Shown here one piece after another: positions 37,952 through 51,683 of a stretch of 64,000 bases of DNA. The stretch spans positions 135,712,288 to 135,776,287 of the forward strand of contig NC_089978.1 of the NCBI RefSeq assembly GCF_036417845.1, in the 5' to 3' direction. Every line of letters starts with the position of its first letter. The first letter of the stretch is position 1. Source of the DNA: Apteryx mantelli. Its lineage: Eukaryota > Chordata > Aves > Apterygiformes > Apterygidae. The notes beneath the pieces were generated by a model. That model was not told where the DNA came from. It saw only the letters and a list, made by a program, of their open reading frames with translations, and searched no databases. A program made the translations under genes and the position numbers.

Positions 37952-40900
37952 CACATGGTTCCATGGGAAGTGGTTCTTGTGAAATAATTTAAATAAGGTT
38001 TAGAAAGGTAACTGCATAGATTGGTAGTCAACTTTAATAAGACTTAATATAATTTTAAAAAGGCTTAATACAACTTTATATTTTAATACTACGCAATAAC
38101 CTGACTGAATAATGCATAGCGTTGTATGAGTCAACAGCTGCCTAACTGATTGATCTCAGAAATAGTCATCTGTGGGAGACTAGTATGTGCAATAGTGGAG
38201 TGGGGCCTCACAGGGACTGAGACTAGCCCTGCTGTTCAATATGTCATCAGTGATGCAATAATAAAATAAAGTTTAAAACATAGACATATAGACCTCTCTT
38301 GAATGTTTTTTTTTTTTTAAGTAATACAGCCAAAAAGCCAAAGTTTTACATCTATTAAGGAAGAAAACTATCTATAACAATAGTGTGGGTGTTGTGGAAA
38401 GCACTGGCTCTGAAAAACATGTTGGGGTAGTAGAGGACAAAGAAACCAAAGTGAGACTGTAAGAAAAAACTATACTGCAATCTTTTAGCATAAATGTTGA
38501 GAGAGTTATGCAGGAGAAAGAATATGATATGTAAATTTTTAATGGATCTGAAAAGTTAAAAAAATTGTTGAAGAGAACCCTAAAAATGAAAAAGCCATAG
38601 AGAAACATGGGGTTTTTAAACTACAAAGTAGTAGCAAAAGACATAACAAGAACCAGTGCTGGCAGCTTAAGTCACAGAAAGTGATTTTTTTTTAAACAGC
38701 GATATTGATGAACTAGGGGAAAATCCATCAAGAAATAGTAAATTTTCCATTTCTTTATATCTCCAATATTTTCCGGAAGACAAGCTTTAGCTAAACACAT
38801 TTAGCTGAATGCTTGAGTATGCAGTGAATTATAAAAGCATGAGATATAATGTCAAACTAGATGATTTTTAGAGTTGCTGGCCTTCAATTCTGATAATTAC
38901 CTTCCATAGCTCTTTATTTCAAACCAGGAGCGAACACAAACTCAGCCTAGGTGAGGATGGGAGAGGAAGGTGTGTGTGTGAAGAGCTGGAAGGAACAAGA
39001 GAAGGAGGGACATTTAACACCTATCCAGGTTCACAATATATCACATTGTGATATGATATATTTCTGCCAGAATGCTAATAGAGAGATAAAGCCCATTTAG
39101 TCCTTTTTCTTCCTTCCTCCTGGGCAAAGGCCAGAGGTGAGGAACACCCTATGTTCTAAGAGTTGACAGTCATTGTCATGTTAGTTGACATGGAGACTTA
39201 ATAACTGGAGAGTTATTAAGTCAGTAGGAAAAAAAATCTGTGTCCAGGAGCCTCAATAAACTGTTCTTTGTATGTTAGAGCTGAAACTGCTTTGCTCTTT
39301 CCCCTAACACTGCAGTGTATCCTCCCTTCTCTTACAATCTATAGCACAGTTCATTTAATTCTAAACTAGACTCTTATATGTGGCCAGAAGAATCACACCA
39401 TCACTTCCTTTGGCTGAAGTGACAAAGGGTGATGAGAATCTAGAAACCTACATCAGATCTACAGCTATACTGAATATATCTAACATTAGTTTAGAGGAAA
39501 GCATGGTTTAGTTTCTTGTCTCTTATGTTAGCTTTTGTGTGAATGTAGCTGGTCAGTTATATGAGGTAAGGTGTTTTCTTTATACTTTCGTTCTTTGAAT
39601 TACTTATGTGTACCTTGATGGAATGATGATAGCATATTAAGTTACTTTCTAATCAGATGGCACCAAATAGCGATAACCTAGATATTAAAAAGAGACTAAA
39701 TAAAGTGAACAATTTCTTGGTTCTGTTCAGCTAAAGTGTGGGAATGTGTATTTGTGGCATACTTTGCACAAGAGCTGGTTGAAATACCCATCACCACAAG
39801 CCTTTGTCCTGACTATTTCTGGGTATTGGTTTATGTGTTATAATACTATCTTGACTTTTAGTGGCTGGGGCTAAGAAAACTAGTGATTGCTGCCCCATAA
39901 CTCTTAGATGCTCCTTTACCTCACATGTTAAAGGTATTTACCATGAAAGTTACAGAATTTAGGATTCTAGTCAGAACATTATGTATTGCAAAAATAGAAG
40001 ACATCATGTTTTATCTGTTGCTTTTGGAGAGCGGATTCATTACTGCAGGACTTACCCATTAAAAGAACTAATATTCAGTAGAAAGTGGAAACCAATTTTA
40101 GATAAGATTTGCACTTCCTGATCCATAATATTTCATGATTTTCCCTTTTCTAGTTGTATTATTTCGATGTGAAGTGCTCCTGTGGTTGGGAACATGGTTC
40201 CACAGCTGCAGAGCCCAATTTAAGAGAGGACTGCTGCAGTCCCATAGTCCATTGCCCTTCTTTGTGCAGGAGCACAGAGAACGATGAGCTGAGTCACTAG
40301 TCACTCTTTTCTAGGATGGAAATTGGTTCTCTGTGCAAATGCATACTTACTAACACTGACATAAGGGAAATGAGAGGGTGGAAAGGCAGACCCAAGACAG
40401 CCTAAATTTTGATTGGATCATTTTGCTGTAGAATTTCTCAGTCGGTTTATTTTTGTCAGTATTTCAAAATCCTTCAAAACCTTTACTCATCTCCAAAGGT
40501 GAAAGAGCTAATTCCAGCTTTTTTCCCTGTATTTCAATGTGTAGGTTAGAAGTCAAACTGTGCTGATTTTTGGAATAGCAAGCTGTTTAATTTTCTGTAA
40601 ACAAAGGACAAAATGTTGCATCAGCCTTTATCTGTAGTAGGTCAAAAATAAGGAAGACAACCTAAAAAGAAAGTGTGAAGAATCTCCCTGTAGGAAACAT
40701 TTTATGTAGGAATGTCTGTGGTATGGTAATTGCCTAGGATTTGCTCAGCTTTTTGAGCATGTCTTCATTCCTATATTGATGTTTGTGCTGCCTTTAAAGC
40801 CAGCTTTGGTAAATAAGCCTGAAGACACAGCAGTGACATCAGTTTAAACTCCCCTAGCAGGTTAATATTTTCAGCTACTCTGAGCAAAAAATAGCTGTAT

Positions 40901-42839
40901 TTGCTGTTTGCTTCATGGCTCAGTTGTTTGGAATTGCAATACATACACAACAGAGTCATGGAAGTCTTAGGGCTGTGCAGCCTGCACAAAGAGCTGTGAT
41001 GCATTTTGAAGACTGTTTTTTTTTTGTGTGTGTGGGTGTGTGGGTGTGTGGGTGTGTGGGTGTCCCCACTGAAAGACAGAATGAAGTAGGTTTAAAGTTC
41101 CTGGCATTGGTGTGGATACTGCTGTGATGTGTAAGAAGGCACATACATCAGTCCCCTTCAGGAAATGGCACTGAGCAGCTCTTCCTTTTCTGGTGAGGCA
41201 GCCTGAATTTATCACAGCAGTTCCATCAAACTGGGTTCACATAGTGGGAGGATACAATATGGAAAGGAACTCTGTCAGCCTTGCACCATTGTCCTGAGTA
41301 AGCTGAGAGCTTCAGGTCCTAGAGGCTGAGAATCCAGTACCTTTCATTGGCGATAAGCTCACTTAAATGTCCCTTGGGGAGTGCTGGGAAATCTTTATTT
41401 CTACGTCTGCTCAGTTCTTTGCAATTCAAATAGCATGCAGCTGCATGTTCAGATGGGGGTCTATGAGACGCAGAGGTGCTGAGAATTTAAATAAAGCTCA
41501 AAGTATCCCCCAAGGAAGAAAAAAAATCTCTGTCTTTTTATTCTCATTATCTGACAAACTTTTCATAGTTCATCCTTAGGATGCTGGCAGCTTCATGGTT
41601 CTGCATGGAGAAGGTGAAAAAAGCATTTGAGCTTTCCTTTTCCCCTTTCTTCTCATGCAACTCTGAAAAGTTGATTCACTTGTTTTCCAGATCACTGAGC
41701 ATATTATTTAGGAAGAGAGGGACAGAGAAGGGGTGTGGAGGAGAGGGATAAATCTAGTCAATTCCTCACCCAAATGAGTGGAAGCTTCTAAAGAAGCATG
41801 TTTCAGGTGAAGTGAAATTGCTAATATCCAATGTTCCCAGTTCTACAAATAACATATTAAGAGAAGCTGTTTCTAGCTCTTTGAGGGGGACAGGTCTATT
41901 TGAAACAAATTGTTGGTTTGCTTCTATTGTACACATTGATATGCTAGGTTGAATGTCCAGTTTGGAGTACAGGCTTAAACTCCACTTTCCTGGTTTTCTA
42001 ATACTTGTTTAATTCTCTTAATTAGCTTATTTTTGGAAAGTAAAATACTTGGAAGCCATTGACATGGGTTGTCTTTAACTTGAATTTCACTAAAATGAGG
42101 GTAATTTGGATTGAGATGTGCATATTAGAGAGAAGAAGACATCACTAATAAAAAGAAGGCAGCTGCCTGGAGTTTGGAACATACTGTCTGCTTAATATCA
42201 CTTAACACTCAGTTGTTCAGAGTATGAAGTTAGCACAAACAACATATAAAACCAAAATAAAAATGTTTAAATAGCTAAGCTCTATAATCACTCAGGTTGG
42301 AATTTGGCTTGAGCACAGAATTTATCTGGCTATTTCTGCAAAAATAAAATATATATTTGAACCTGGGAGTCCTGGTTTTGTAAAGATTTCCTCATTGTTT
42401 TCTGCAAAAATAAACTGTGTAAAGGGTTAAAGTGTATGTTCTGTTGATGAGAAGGTTAAAAGACAATATAACTAATGTGATTGTTCAAAACAAAAGGCAA
42501 TAATTTTCTCATAACTGTTTAGTACATGTCTGGAAAACGCATCATCTAAAATTAAATGGGATGTTTGTCAAAGTAGCTTAGCCTAGCTATGCAAGTTAGA
42601 GTATCCCAAGCTTTAGACAGAAACTTTATTTTACTTAAATAAGGTTCTGGACAAAAAATCCTATTAAAGTTTAGAAAAGAAAATAATTTCTTTTTGATTT
42701 CTATGAGATTTAGTACAGTAGGGCTGAAAGTTAATTCTCACACTGTTTTTTTGTAGTTATGTTGGAGTATGCCACGTAGGTCCTGTGTCAAATAGTATGC
42801 ACTAGCTTCCAGACATGCCATTGACATCTTTAAGAATTT
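37952..42839. other. Gene-free stretch
   Basis: About 4.9 kb with no recognised gene, holding the GTGTGTGG minisatellite described separately. A CAATAAA signal at about 39254 was looked at as a possible LTR, but no TATA box or element ends go with it. Confidence 0.55.
41026..41063 (+). repeat. (GTGTGTGG)n minisatellite
   Basis: About four to five units of an eight-base TGTGTGGG motif following a T-run. It yields a spurious Gly/Cys/Val-rich open frame on the plus strand and a His/Thr/Pro-rich one on the minus strand. Confidence 0.9.
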
Positions 42840-44100
42840 TTGGCAACGTCTGGTTTCATTTATACCACATATTAGCAGGCATTACATGTCATGAGTGTTA
42901 TTCCATACCTTCCATACCTACTGACAACATGGACCTTTCTACAGAGTATATGGCCCTCTCTCATTTGCTTTATGAATTCCCTGGTGACTATACTACCACA
43001 CTCTATATAAAGGGCCATGCTCAATGGCTTCACTGCTGAGCTACACTCTTTCTTGCTGATGCTGCTACCAGTGCTCTTTGAGGGTTGGGCAATGGATGGT
43101 CTCGGGGAGCAGGAGAGTAAAACAATCAACAAAGGGGTAGATCGAACTGAAGATTATAAACCTATCCCTCATGCTAAGCCTTGAGGGCATGAGGCCTTTG
43201 GCTAGCACGTCAAATATCTTCTACCTTGTTACCTTCCTTCAGTTGTTGGCATGACTTGTGCATGCAGCCCAGACCAGCCTCCTCATTGCTCAATGACAGA
43301 GTTGGACTAGGGAGACCAGTGTTAGCTGTTGGGACTACATCATTTCTCTTTAGCTGGGATGGCCAGCAGTGGGTACAAAGCTTTATCATCAGATTTGTAC
43401 TTAAGGTTTCTATGAGGAGCTTGAGTTTGCCTTGCAGTGCTAGTAGACCACCTTCACTAGTTTTAGGCTTGTGCACAAGAGGGTTATTATTGCTGTGTGG
43501 AGCTTGACCACCCACAGCTGCTATGAGTATGTCAAGAATGTGTTTGGAGTCACTGCGACTAGTCTACGTTTCTGTGTGGTCTGCATCACTGGTATTCCCC
43601 AACTTGTCAGAGGGTTTGCCTGGCATGCATTACCCTCCAATCCATAGATATTCCATAGTTAGGAACCCAGACCTGTTCATTGCCCTGGGTATGGGGTCTA
43701 CAGCTATACGAATCCTGAGGATATTGCTTCCTGATCCTCCTAGGCCTGGACATCTAGATGGGAATCTTCAGAGATACCAGATACAGTGACTGAATATATT
43801 AATTCCTTGCTTTTGGCAACTTGGGCATCTTCCCCTATGGACAGACTCACACTCTCTTTCACTAAAGCAATAGAAAAGCCCAAGGGTTCTCACCTGCATC
43901 ACAGCTGATTGCAAACTAGTATGTATTCAGCATGGATAATCAGGGAAGTAGGACTGCAACACAAATTAGAGTGTAAATGCACCCCAGAATCTCTGACAAA
44001 TTGGCCTAGATATGTTTTCTTTTGGATAGGATCAAACTTAACTCTGGGCCAGAAACCTGACTGTGGTGCAGCAAATGTAAATTCTCTCTTGGGGGCCTGA
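42840..44100 (+). other. Unclassified, less AT-rich segment with several partly open frames
   Basis: This 1.26-kb stretch is less AT-rich than its surroundings and contains several overlapping open pieces of 63-101 codons on both strands (43226-43507, 43523-43789, 43909-44100 plus; 43210-43515 minus). Reading on across stops, one plus-strand frame is fairly free of stops from 43.4 to 44.1 kb. I recognise no family: no aspartate-pair polymerase motif, zinc knuckle or integrase pattern is clear. It may be a decayed retroelement or retrocopy, an exon of a noncoding RNA, or ordinary sequence. Confidence 0.25.
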
Positions 44101-47100
44101 GACCTCTGCTTCTGAGCACAGGAAGGCTACAGTTCTTATAAACATCTGCCTTATAAATGAACAAAACTTTACATTTACTAGCATGTAACCATCTATGGTT
44201 GAGAAATTAAGAACAATTTATGTTGTTCTGTTATTGATTCTGAAGCAGAACTTTTTCACGGGAAAGCATCAGTCCATCAAGTATGCGGGACATGGGAACT
44301 TACCACCTTCCCACATTACAAACAGGGATTAAATAATTTTCTATTTTGAATGAGCATTTTCAGCAATGACTATCTTCATTTTCAACTGATCTCATTTTCA
44401 AAAATGATAAGCATGTGCCGGGTCCTATGAATTCTGGTGGAGAGCTTAGCTGTAGAGCAATAGATATCATCCACATAGGATACTTCTTACTCCTTACATG
44501 CAAGGAGGACAAGTCTGCTAACTGTCCTTGATATTGTGAGTCATTGCAGAAAAAACAGACAGCAACCTATGCATGTCATGATTAGTTTCAGTCACCTGCC
44601 TCATTCCATTCTGCCACTGCTACTGAGGTTATATTGTCTTAAGCATCTTGAGAACAAGCCAAAATCTTCTGCTTGCTTATGCGTGTGAATTTTTTAGTTA
44701 TGGAAGAATGCAACATGTTCTATCCAAAGGAGGCAGAATTTTTTCAGTGAGTGAGGAACTCTATAAAATATTTTTCAAAGGGTCCTGGAGTGCCTCAGAA
44801 TATAAATTATTACATAGAACAAGACATTTGTCCAGGGGGTTCACTAAATTCCGATGTTCATGGACTAAACTTTTTGGCTTAACTTTGAGGAGCACACCCT
44901 TCCTCCATCTAAGCTGTACAAGTAAATAATAAAAAAGATCTGAGGCAAGGGTTCATCTTACCAAAACACACAACCAAGAACCCATGGACACTTACATAGC
45001 CTTTGTAATACTCCTTGTAAGCCAGACAGTTGTCTTTTTGTCAGAGAATATCGTATTTCAGTGGCTGCCTCTTGTGGAGAAGCTAGTTATGAACATAAAA
45101 AAAGAAAAATTGAGACTGAAAATAAAATTACTGAATGGGCTGCAAGGGGTAACACGCAAAGAGATGTGGTTCTTGTTTGGTTACACATTGGCTCTGGAGA
45201 GCAGAATACATAACTAGCAGGATATGATGTATGTAAGTACTTAGGGAAGGAGGTTGTACTGTGGGGTTTAAGGACCAAACTTATGGCAGAGATAGGGAAA
45301 ATGGAATAAAATTAGGCAAAGGAAGAAGGCTGCTTTTTTTCTATTACAGGAGCTCTGTTAGCCAATAGAGTAGTCTAATCAAAGGAAATGAGGGAGACTT
45401 GTGGTCTGAGCCAGGGTGGAGTCAAGCCTGGTCATGAGAACAAGGTGTATAGCTTTATGGACAAACACTCTGAAATATAGGTGTAGCACTTGCTTTCCAG
45501 TGTTGTGAAACTGACCTCATAAAGCCTGTGCACATTTTATACTTAAGGCCTGGTTTACATCCAACAGAATTGGTTTAGCTAAAGATGAGACTTTAGATTG
45601 GGTTAGATTGATGTTTGTAGCTGTGTGTTTAAAAACTAATACCCAGTTCAAGCGAGTTGTATTTAATTGAGGTTGCCTCATATATATCTTCTCTAAACAT
45701 AAATTTGCACTTTAAAGTGAGATTATGTGTTAGTTTTATTAAGCCAGTGCAAGTGTGTATGGATAATAAAATATCATCCCTGTTAAATATGAGATAAATT
45801 TCTAGAAACAGTTTTAAGCCAATATAAGAATCTATAGACCAATGTTTCAGGGTGTCCAAGAATGGATATGACATATACTTTTAAACTAAGCATCAGAATG
45901 TCACTGCAAAAATCAGTGTGCTTCTCTGTCAAGGACTCAACAACACAGTTGGACTGTTTACAAATAAAATCTAACCTTTCCTACATGCCACCTGGATATG
46001 CTTGTCCTGTACTCTGGGTGTAGTTGCAATCTCTCCTGCTTACCTGTTATTAAAAATTGGCTTTCAGATCTGTTTTACAGGTCAACTGTATGCAAGTTGG
46101 CAGTTCTTTACAATCTTATTTGTACTCATGCACTGAGCAAGACTTCCATATCAAAAAAATTCATTTTCAGGCAGTCATGAATTTCTTCAGTTCCTCCTTT
46201 TTTCCACTCAGACCTCTGCTGCTACCTTGTGGTCATTTAGTAGAATGGGTTTCTTACATTTGTATTCTATTCTTATCACAAAACTGTCTTGGGATCTTAT
46301 AATAATAATCCAGATTGATAGTTTCAAGTTCAGAGACACAAAAAGAGGAACTGCCTTGACTTGTCATTTGACATAGAGGCTTTTGTGCTGAATCACACTA
46401 GATGTTTCTCAGCTCAGCAGGTTCTTTGCAGATTTTACTCTTAAAAATAAAATAGATTAGATTATTGTTCCTATCTCAGATCAAATTAATTACATTTATT
46501 TCTTAAAAAAAAAAAAACCAAAACCTCAAAACCTAACTCTTGAGCCTCTGCATGGAAAGTGAAATGCAGGATTCCTTTCTGGACAGTTAGCAAATTTAGG
46601 TAGATTTATTAGTATTAAAATTATTCACATGTACCTGAGTTTTTGCATCTGTCTGCATTTCTTGGAAGCTGTGTAAAGGGGAGACTTCCCATTCAAGCCA
46701 ACAAGGCATTGTGTCTGCCCATGTATATTGCCCCGGATGCATTTTCTGCCTCCTTGGCAACATAGGGGCAACTTAATCTATACAGTCTTCTCAGCCCAGA
46801 GGGAAGAAAGAAACATAAGTTTTGTGCAAAATAAGTGTACTCCTGTGAAACTCCCAAATAAAGGTTTTGTAGTCTGGAGACATTCACATCTATCTATCCA
46901 CATTTGGTGCCTTTTCCATCTAGCACCAGATTTGCTATCATTTCCATGCTGGGTTTGTTTTCCCAGGCACAGTATTACTAAGGCATAGTATTACTACCAA
47001 TCCTTTGAGGAAACTCTGGGCAAGATCCAAACTGCTTAGCTGTGTGTTCTGGACACAGTTATATGTTTATCTTTTGCAGAGCATTGTTCTTACCAACAGT

Positions 47101-47889
47101 GAACCTGTCAGTCTAGGATGCTGCCAGGCCTGTCCCACCTGGATGTCATGAGGCAGTTGTTTGGTGATGGATGGGTGAATGAAGTGGCACTACTTCTGAA
47201 ACCACCACTGAAGTGTTGCGTAGAAAGATGCGATTTTTCTACCAGCAGGGAATAGGTCCCCTGTTTGTTCAAACAAAAGCAAGGTTGGGCTGTGGGACTT
47301 TGGGGGCCTGAAGTTTTATCACTGTGACTTTGTTACAGTATTGAAACAAACATACATGGAATGACAGCCCTCAAATCTGGAAAGGCCATCTTGTAGGGTT
47401 CAAGTTACTGAGTCAAATTCAAAATACAACCACCTTCAGGCTGCAGTTATCACTGTCTGTAAAACTCTATCTTCATCTTCCAATTGTTTGTAACTACACA
47501 ATGCTTAAAGTATCCCCTTTCTTCATTCTCAGCAAGGTGTTCATGATGCTAAACAGCCTAAAATGAATTTTTAAAGTCTATCATTAAAAATTTGTGAAGA
47601 TTAAGTAAATGCAATATTCCTTAATTAAAATGTTAATGAAATGGCCATAAAATGTATTACATAGTATTTGGAATAATTCTTAAAGCAATGTACCTCTCCT
47701 GGTTGAATATGTGCACATAGGGCTGAATGACTGTATAGATCTAGGACACTTGTCTAACAGGACTCTGGCAGAGTATGTATGCACATGCACTACTTGTAAG
47801 GTGGCTAGAAATTAAGAGCTTTCTGTTATTAAGAAAGTAAGCTTACTGTTAGCAAGCTAAAGTTAACTCCAGAAGGATCCATCTATCCA
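44101..47889. other. Gene-free stretch
   Basis: No gene or mobile element recognised apart from a small tandem duplication near 46.97 kb. Confidence 0.55.
46966..46997 (+). repeat. 16-bp tandem duplication
   Basis: GGCACAGTATTACTAA is followed directly by GGCATAGTATTACTAC, two units differing at two positions. Confidence 0.85.
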
Positions 47890-48558
47890 CTGGAAAGTAT
47901 AAGTCCATAATTGATGGACACCAAATTGAACATAAATCAGCAGTGTGCCTTTGTGGCAATGACATTTAACTATATACTGTGCTGTATTAGGAAATCTAGA
48001 GCCATCAAGGCAAGGAAAGTAATTATTTCCCTCTACTCAGCACAGATAAGGCTGCACCTAGAAGACTGTTTCCGGTGTTGGCCTCTCCAGTGAGAGATAA
48101 TGATGAACTGGATGGAGGGAATACAGTTAAGGACCACTAAGATATTTAGGGGGCTGGAGAGCGTGGTATGTCAGGAGAGGCTGAGGGAAGCTTGGAGAAG
48201 AGAAGTCTGGGGAAAATCTAATTGCTTTGATCAAAAACCTAAAGAGGGGAGGATTTACAGAAAAGGAGGAGTCAGACTCTTAGAACAACACAGCAAAAGC
48301 AGAAGAAACAACAGGAACTGGTCATACTAAGGGAAATTCTGATGAGACATAAGGAAAAATTTATCCCCCTGCCAAGGATGGTTCAGTTCTGGAACATGTG
48401 CCCAGAGAGCCTGGGGACTCTCAACCCTTGGACATGTTCAGAAATCACCTGGACAAGACCCTGAGCAACCTGATCTGGTTTTGAGAATACCGCTTTTGAG
48501 CAGGAGTTTGGAGTAGAGACCTCCAGAGGTCCCTTCCCCCTTAAATATTTCTATAATT
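47890..48558 (+). repeat. Decayed CR1 3' fragment, plus strand
   Basis: The sequence follows the last part of CR1 ORF2 and the 3' UTR. It begins near GATGGACACCAAATTGAACA, contains a piece read as KARKVIISLYSAQIRLHLED (about 48010-48070) and the ERLREAW stretch (about 48176-48200), then the CCTCCAGAGGTCCCTTCCCC phrase near the end and a worn terminal TTTCTATAATTC. Stops and indels are frequent. It is a separate old insertion, in the same orientation as copy B at 51.6 kb. Confidence 0.88.
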
Positions 48559-48580
48559 CAAACTAGACTGAATTTCCCAA

Positions 48581-48593
48581 CCCCCCCCCCCCC
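48581..48593 (+). repeat. Poly-C tract (13 C)
   Basis: An uninterrupted C-run followed by a T-run, just past the end of the decayed CR1 fragment. Confidence 0.88.
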
Positions 48594-50147
48594 TTTTTAT
48601 TGAAACTTGTCTCCATATCAATTTTATAGGCTTTTTTTCCAGTAAACAAAACCCAGCTTTGAGAATGATTAAATAAAATGATTTTTTCAATAATGAAATT
48701 CTTATTTCAATTAAATGTATAATGAAGAGTTTCAAAGAAATGAAAGATATAATTATACTGACAATTTTTCATGATAATTTTCACGAGTTTAACTTTAAAA
48801 TGTTATTACCTGTGAAAAGTGTTGAAAAGCTTTGATCCACCTAAAACCCCAAAAGAATGCAAACCCTTGCAAAGATCCTTTACAGTCCCTTTTTGCTTTA
48901 TGTTGCTTTATTTTGTTTTTCTTCTGCTTTGCAGGTGGCTTTTAGAAAGAACCAGTTCTCTGCCTCAGTGTGGATGAACCAGTATTATAAAAATGAGATA
49001 CACATTTACGAAGAATAGGGAGAAATAGCTCAGCCAGACTGTTTATGGTGATGTCAGTCAATGCCTTTTGCCTTAGGCCAACTCTCTTCCCTGCTGTCAA
49101 ACCACACACTAGAGAGATGCCCATTAGTCTTTAATTAAATGGCAGACAGTGAGGAGCTCAGGATTGTCCTCTATTTCCTTTGATTGGCCTGATTTCATTG
49201 GTAAGGTCATTTTATTTAGGCAATTCCTGTCTTTGCAGTGAGAAGGTAATACACTCTCAGCCTTTGGATCTGAACTGTGCATGGTACTTCCACACTCCAA
49301 AATGCTAATCTGTAGGGAGGTTGCAGGCAATGGAGGAAGAGGCAGAAGAGAGGGAGAAACTCCCTGCCTTTGTGTCCTTCCTACTTTTCAAGAGAAGAAT
49401 TAATCTCAGCTTGTGTCTTGCTAGACTTATTCTCATTCCTCTCAGACAAGTTTGACTGATTTATGGATTGATTGACTGATAACATACTGGCAAGTTCACT
49501 GGAAATGCATATAGAACTGTATTACTGGCCAATGCTGCCGAATTATTCATTAAAGGATAGTAAGATGACTCAAGCAATGGGGTTCTGGCACTTCTCTTGG
49601 AAGGTTATGCTAGTATGAAAGCTTCTCATTGTTTCATGGTTATTCATTTTTCCTATTTGAAGCTCTGAGAAGAAGGTCTCCCTAGTTGTTTTCACTGCTG
49701 GTCTCTGCATGCATTGGAGTCTGTCAGTATACTATAGAGTAACACAATTTCTAAAACTGTTTATATGAACAAAGACCATTTGAATGATGCAAGAGGTAGT
49801 CTGAAAATGTTATAGGGTGAAGGAGAAAAATCACTAGGAAGAAGTGATGGGAGGTGAGGCTGTATTTGGCTTTTCAATGCATGATGGATTTTTTTTTGAT
49901 TGCGTTTCAGGTACCATGTTGCTCACTGCTCCAAATTCCAAGTGAGATATTTTGTCTCTGAGTTATTGGGAAGATATAGAGAGAGCCTTACAGGGGCTTG
50001 CAGCACTTTGATGTTTCCCTCTGTGGACTGTGGGTGGTAAGAGATTATTCAGGGTTATAAGCTTCAGTCATTCTGCTGTAATCTGGATACTGTTGTCTCT
50101 CAAGTTTGAAAGTGAAGAAGTTCCTTCAAATGTCGCTTGTGAGCAGT

Positions 50148-50191
50148 CCTTCTAGGGCTCTTGTAGGAACCTTCTAGGGTTCTTGTAGGAA
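50148..50191 (+). repeat. 22-bp tandem duplication
   Basis: Two adjacent 22-base units of the type CCTTCTAGGGCTCTTGTAGG plus two A, differing at one base (C versus T). Confidence 0.85.
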
Positions 50192-51180
50192 CTATTAATC
50201 TGTGTGCATGATGACTAAGAGTTCAACATTTTCCCAATTTTCTTCCTTTTGTGATTTTTCTGCCTTTTATGATAGATACAGCTTTCCTTTAGGGTGTTAC
50301 AAAATTGATCAACAAGTGCTATACAGAAAGTAACATTTCAGAAAGTGCTCTCAGTTTAATCAGTCTCATGATTTTCTTCCTTGTGAAGACACTGCATGAA
50401 AAAGGGGCTAAACTTCAAATAGATTTCCCTGGACTCTCCTATTTGTGGCTCCTATATAATCCTTTCAGTCCCATCTCATGCCTGGCCTTTTGCAGGAGAC
50501 ACTGCCAGTTTAGGAGCATCATCACTGGTTACCTTAGAGCCTTAAAACTCACAACCTGAATGGGACCACAGGGCAGGGCCACAGAGGAAAAATTCCAGCC
50601 GAACCAACTCACTACGATCCATCCTGGGCGTGTCTGAGCTGGAGAATATTTCCTTTCCAACTCAGGTGTGTTGTGTCTGGAAAATGCCTTTTTTGGTTGA
50701 GCTAACTCAACAGCAGAAACTACAAATGTTCTGCTGGGAGCTTTAACTTTGTACTTCTAGCAGCATGGTCAGATCGAGCCATTTTATTGCTCCTTGACCA
50801 ATGAAAGTACTTCTTGATAGCCCAAATAAATCCTCCCTGGGACTTACCAGACATGTTTTGTCCCCTATTTGTTATTGTGCCTACAGTTCTTCAGGTTCTA
50901 ATTTGTGCTGTAAGCTGAACATATCAATGTTTTTATGCACTGTGACTAATAAATGTATTTGTATGTATGTAAATGTATAAATGTTCTGTTTCCTTTCCCC
51001 ACTATATTTTTCGTAGCACAAACACAAACGCCCACTTACTTGTTTTTACTGTTTATGTCAGTGAAGCCTGAGCAAGGAAATGAAACTTATATTTGTCAGA
51101 AGGTAGCAAAGTTAGTACCCAAAGCCCTAGACCTTGCTTTTTGGCAGAAGACAGTGAATTAAAGAGCTATCTGAAAAAAA

Positions 51181-51480
51181 CATATATATATGGAAAGGTC
51201 TTTTCCCCTAAAGGATCTTCTAGTGCTTTTCAGTACTTTTTCGTGAAGTACATGTTCATGAAATCAGGCTGATTTATGCAGGCACACACACACAAATCTT
51301 TAGCACTGTTTAGTTTTATACCTTTTAATGGAAGACATATGTCAGTATTATTTATATACTCTCTTTGTATATGTGTATATATATGTATGTATAAAGTTAG
51401 ATGATATATGCTATGCATATATATGTAAGTGCATGTGTTAATATACATATTATTTAATAAACATGTTATGCTTATATTTA
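51181..51480 (+). repeat. AT-rich simple-sequence zone
   Basis: Repeated ATATATATG, TATGTATG and TGTATATATATG-like stretches over about 300 bp, just upstream of CR1 copy B. It yields a spurious Tyr/Ile/Thr-rich open frame on the minus strand. Confidence 0.7.
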
Positions 51481-51609
51481 TATTTGTAAACATACACTTT
51501 TCATTAAATATGTATAACCAAAAGAATAGTGCTAAGAATGCAAAATAACTGTATGGGTATTACTTGGATGTAGATGAAGCAACAGAAATTGTTTAGAGTG
51601 GCCTGAAAA

Positions 51610-51683
51610 ACTACAAGCAACTAAGGTGGATGGGATGCACCCACAAGTGCTGAGGGAGCTGAGTGGATGTCATTGCTAGGCCA
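51610..51683 (+). repeat. Older CR1 segment fused to copy B
   Basis: This short segment reads as CR1 ORF2 (KVDGMHPQVLREL, then DVIARPL after a frameshift) and occupies the place just upstream of the young tract. It differs from the matching part of copy A at roughly one base in seven by eye, with an indel, whereas the sequence from 51684 on matches copy A almost perfectly. It therefore has a different age or origin from what follows it. Confidence 0.75.

Larger units (their letters stand above)
48600..51609. other. Gene-free stretch
   Basis: No gene recognised. It includes a 22-bp tandem duplication and an AT-rich simple-sequence zone, both listed separately. Confidence 0.55.

Noticed and set aside
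39200-39330. Possible LTR end around CAATAAA
   Set aside because: No TATA box, CCAAT box or flanking duplication could be found.
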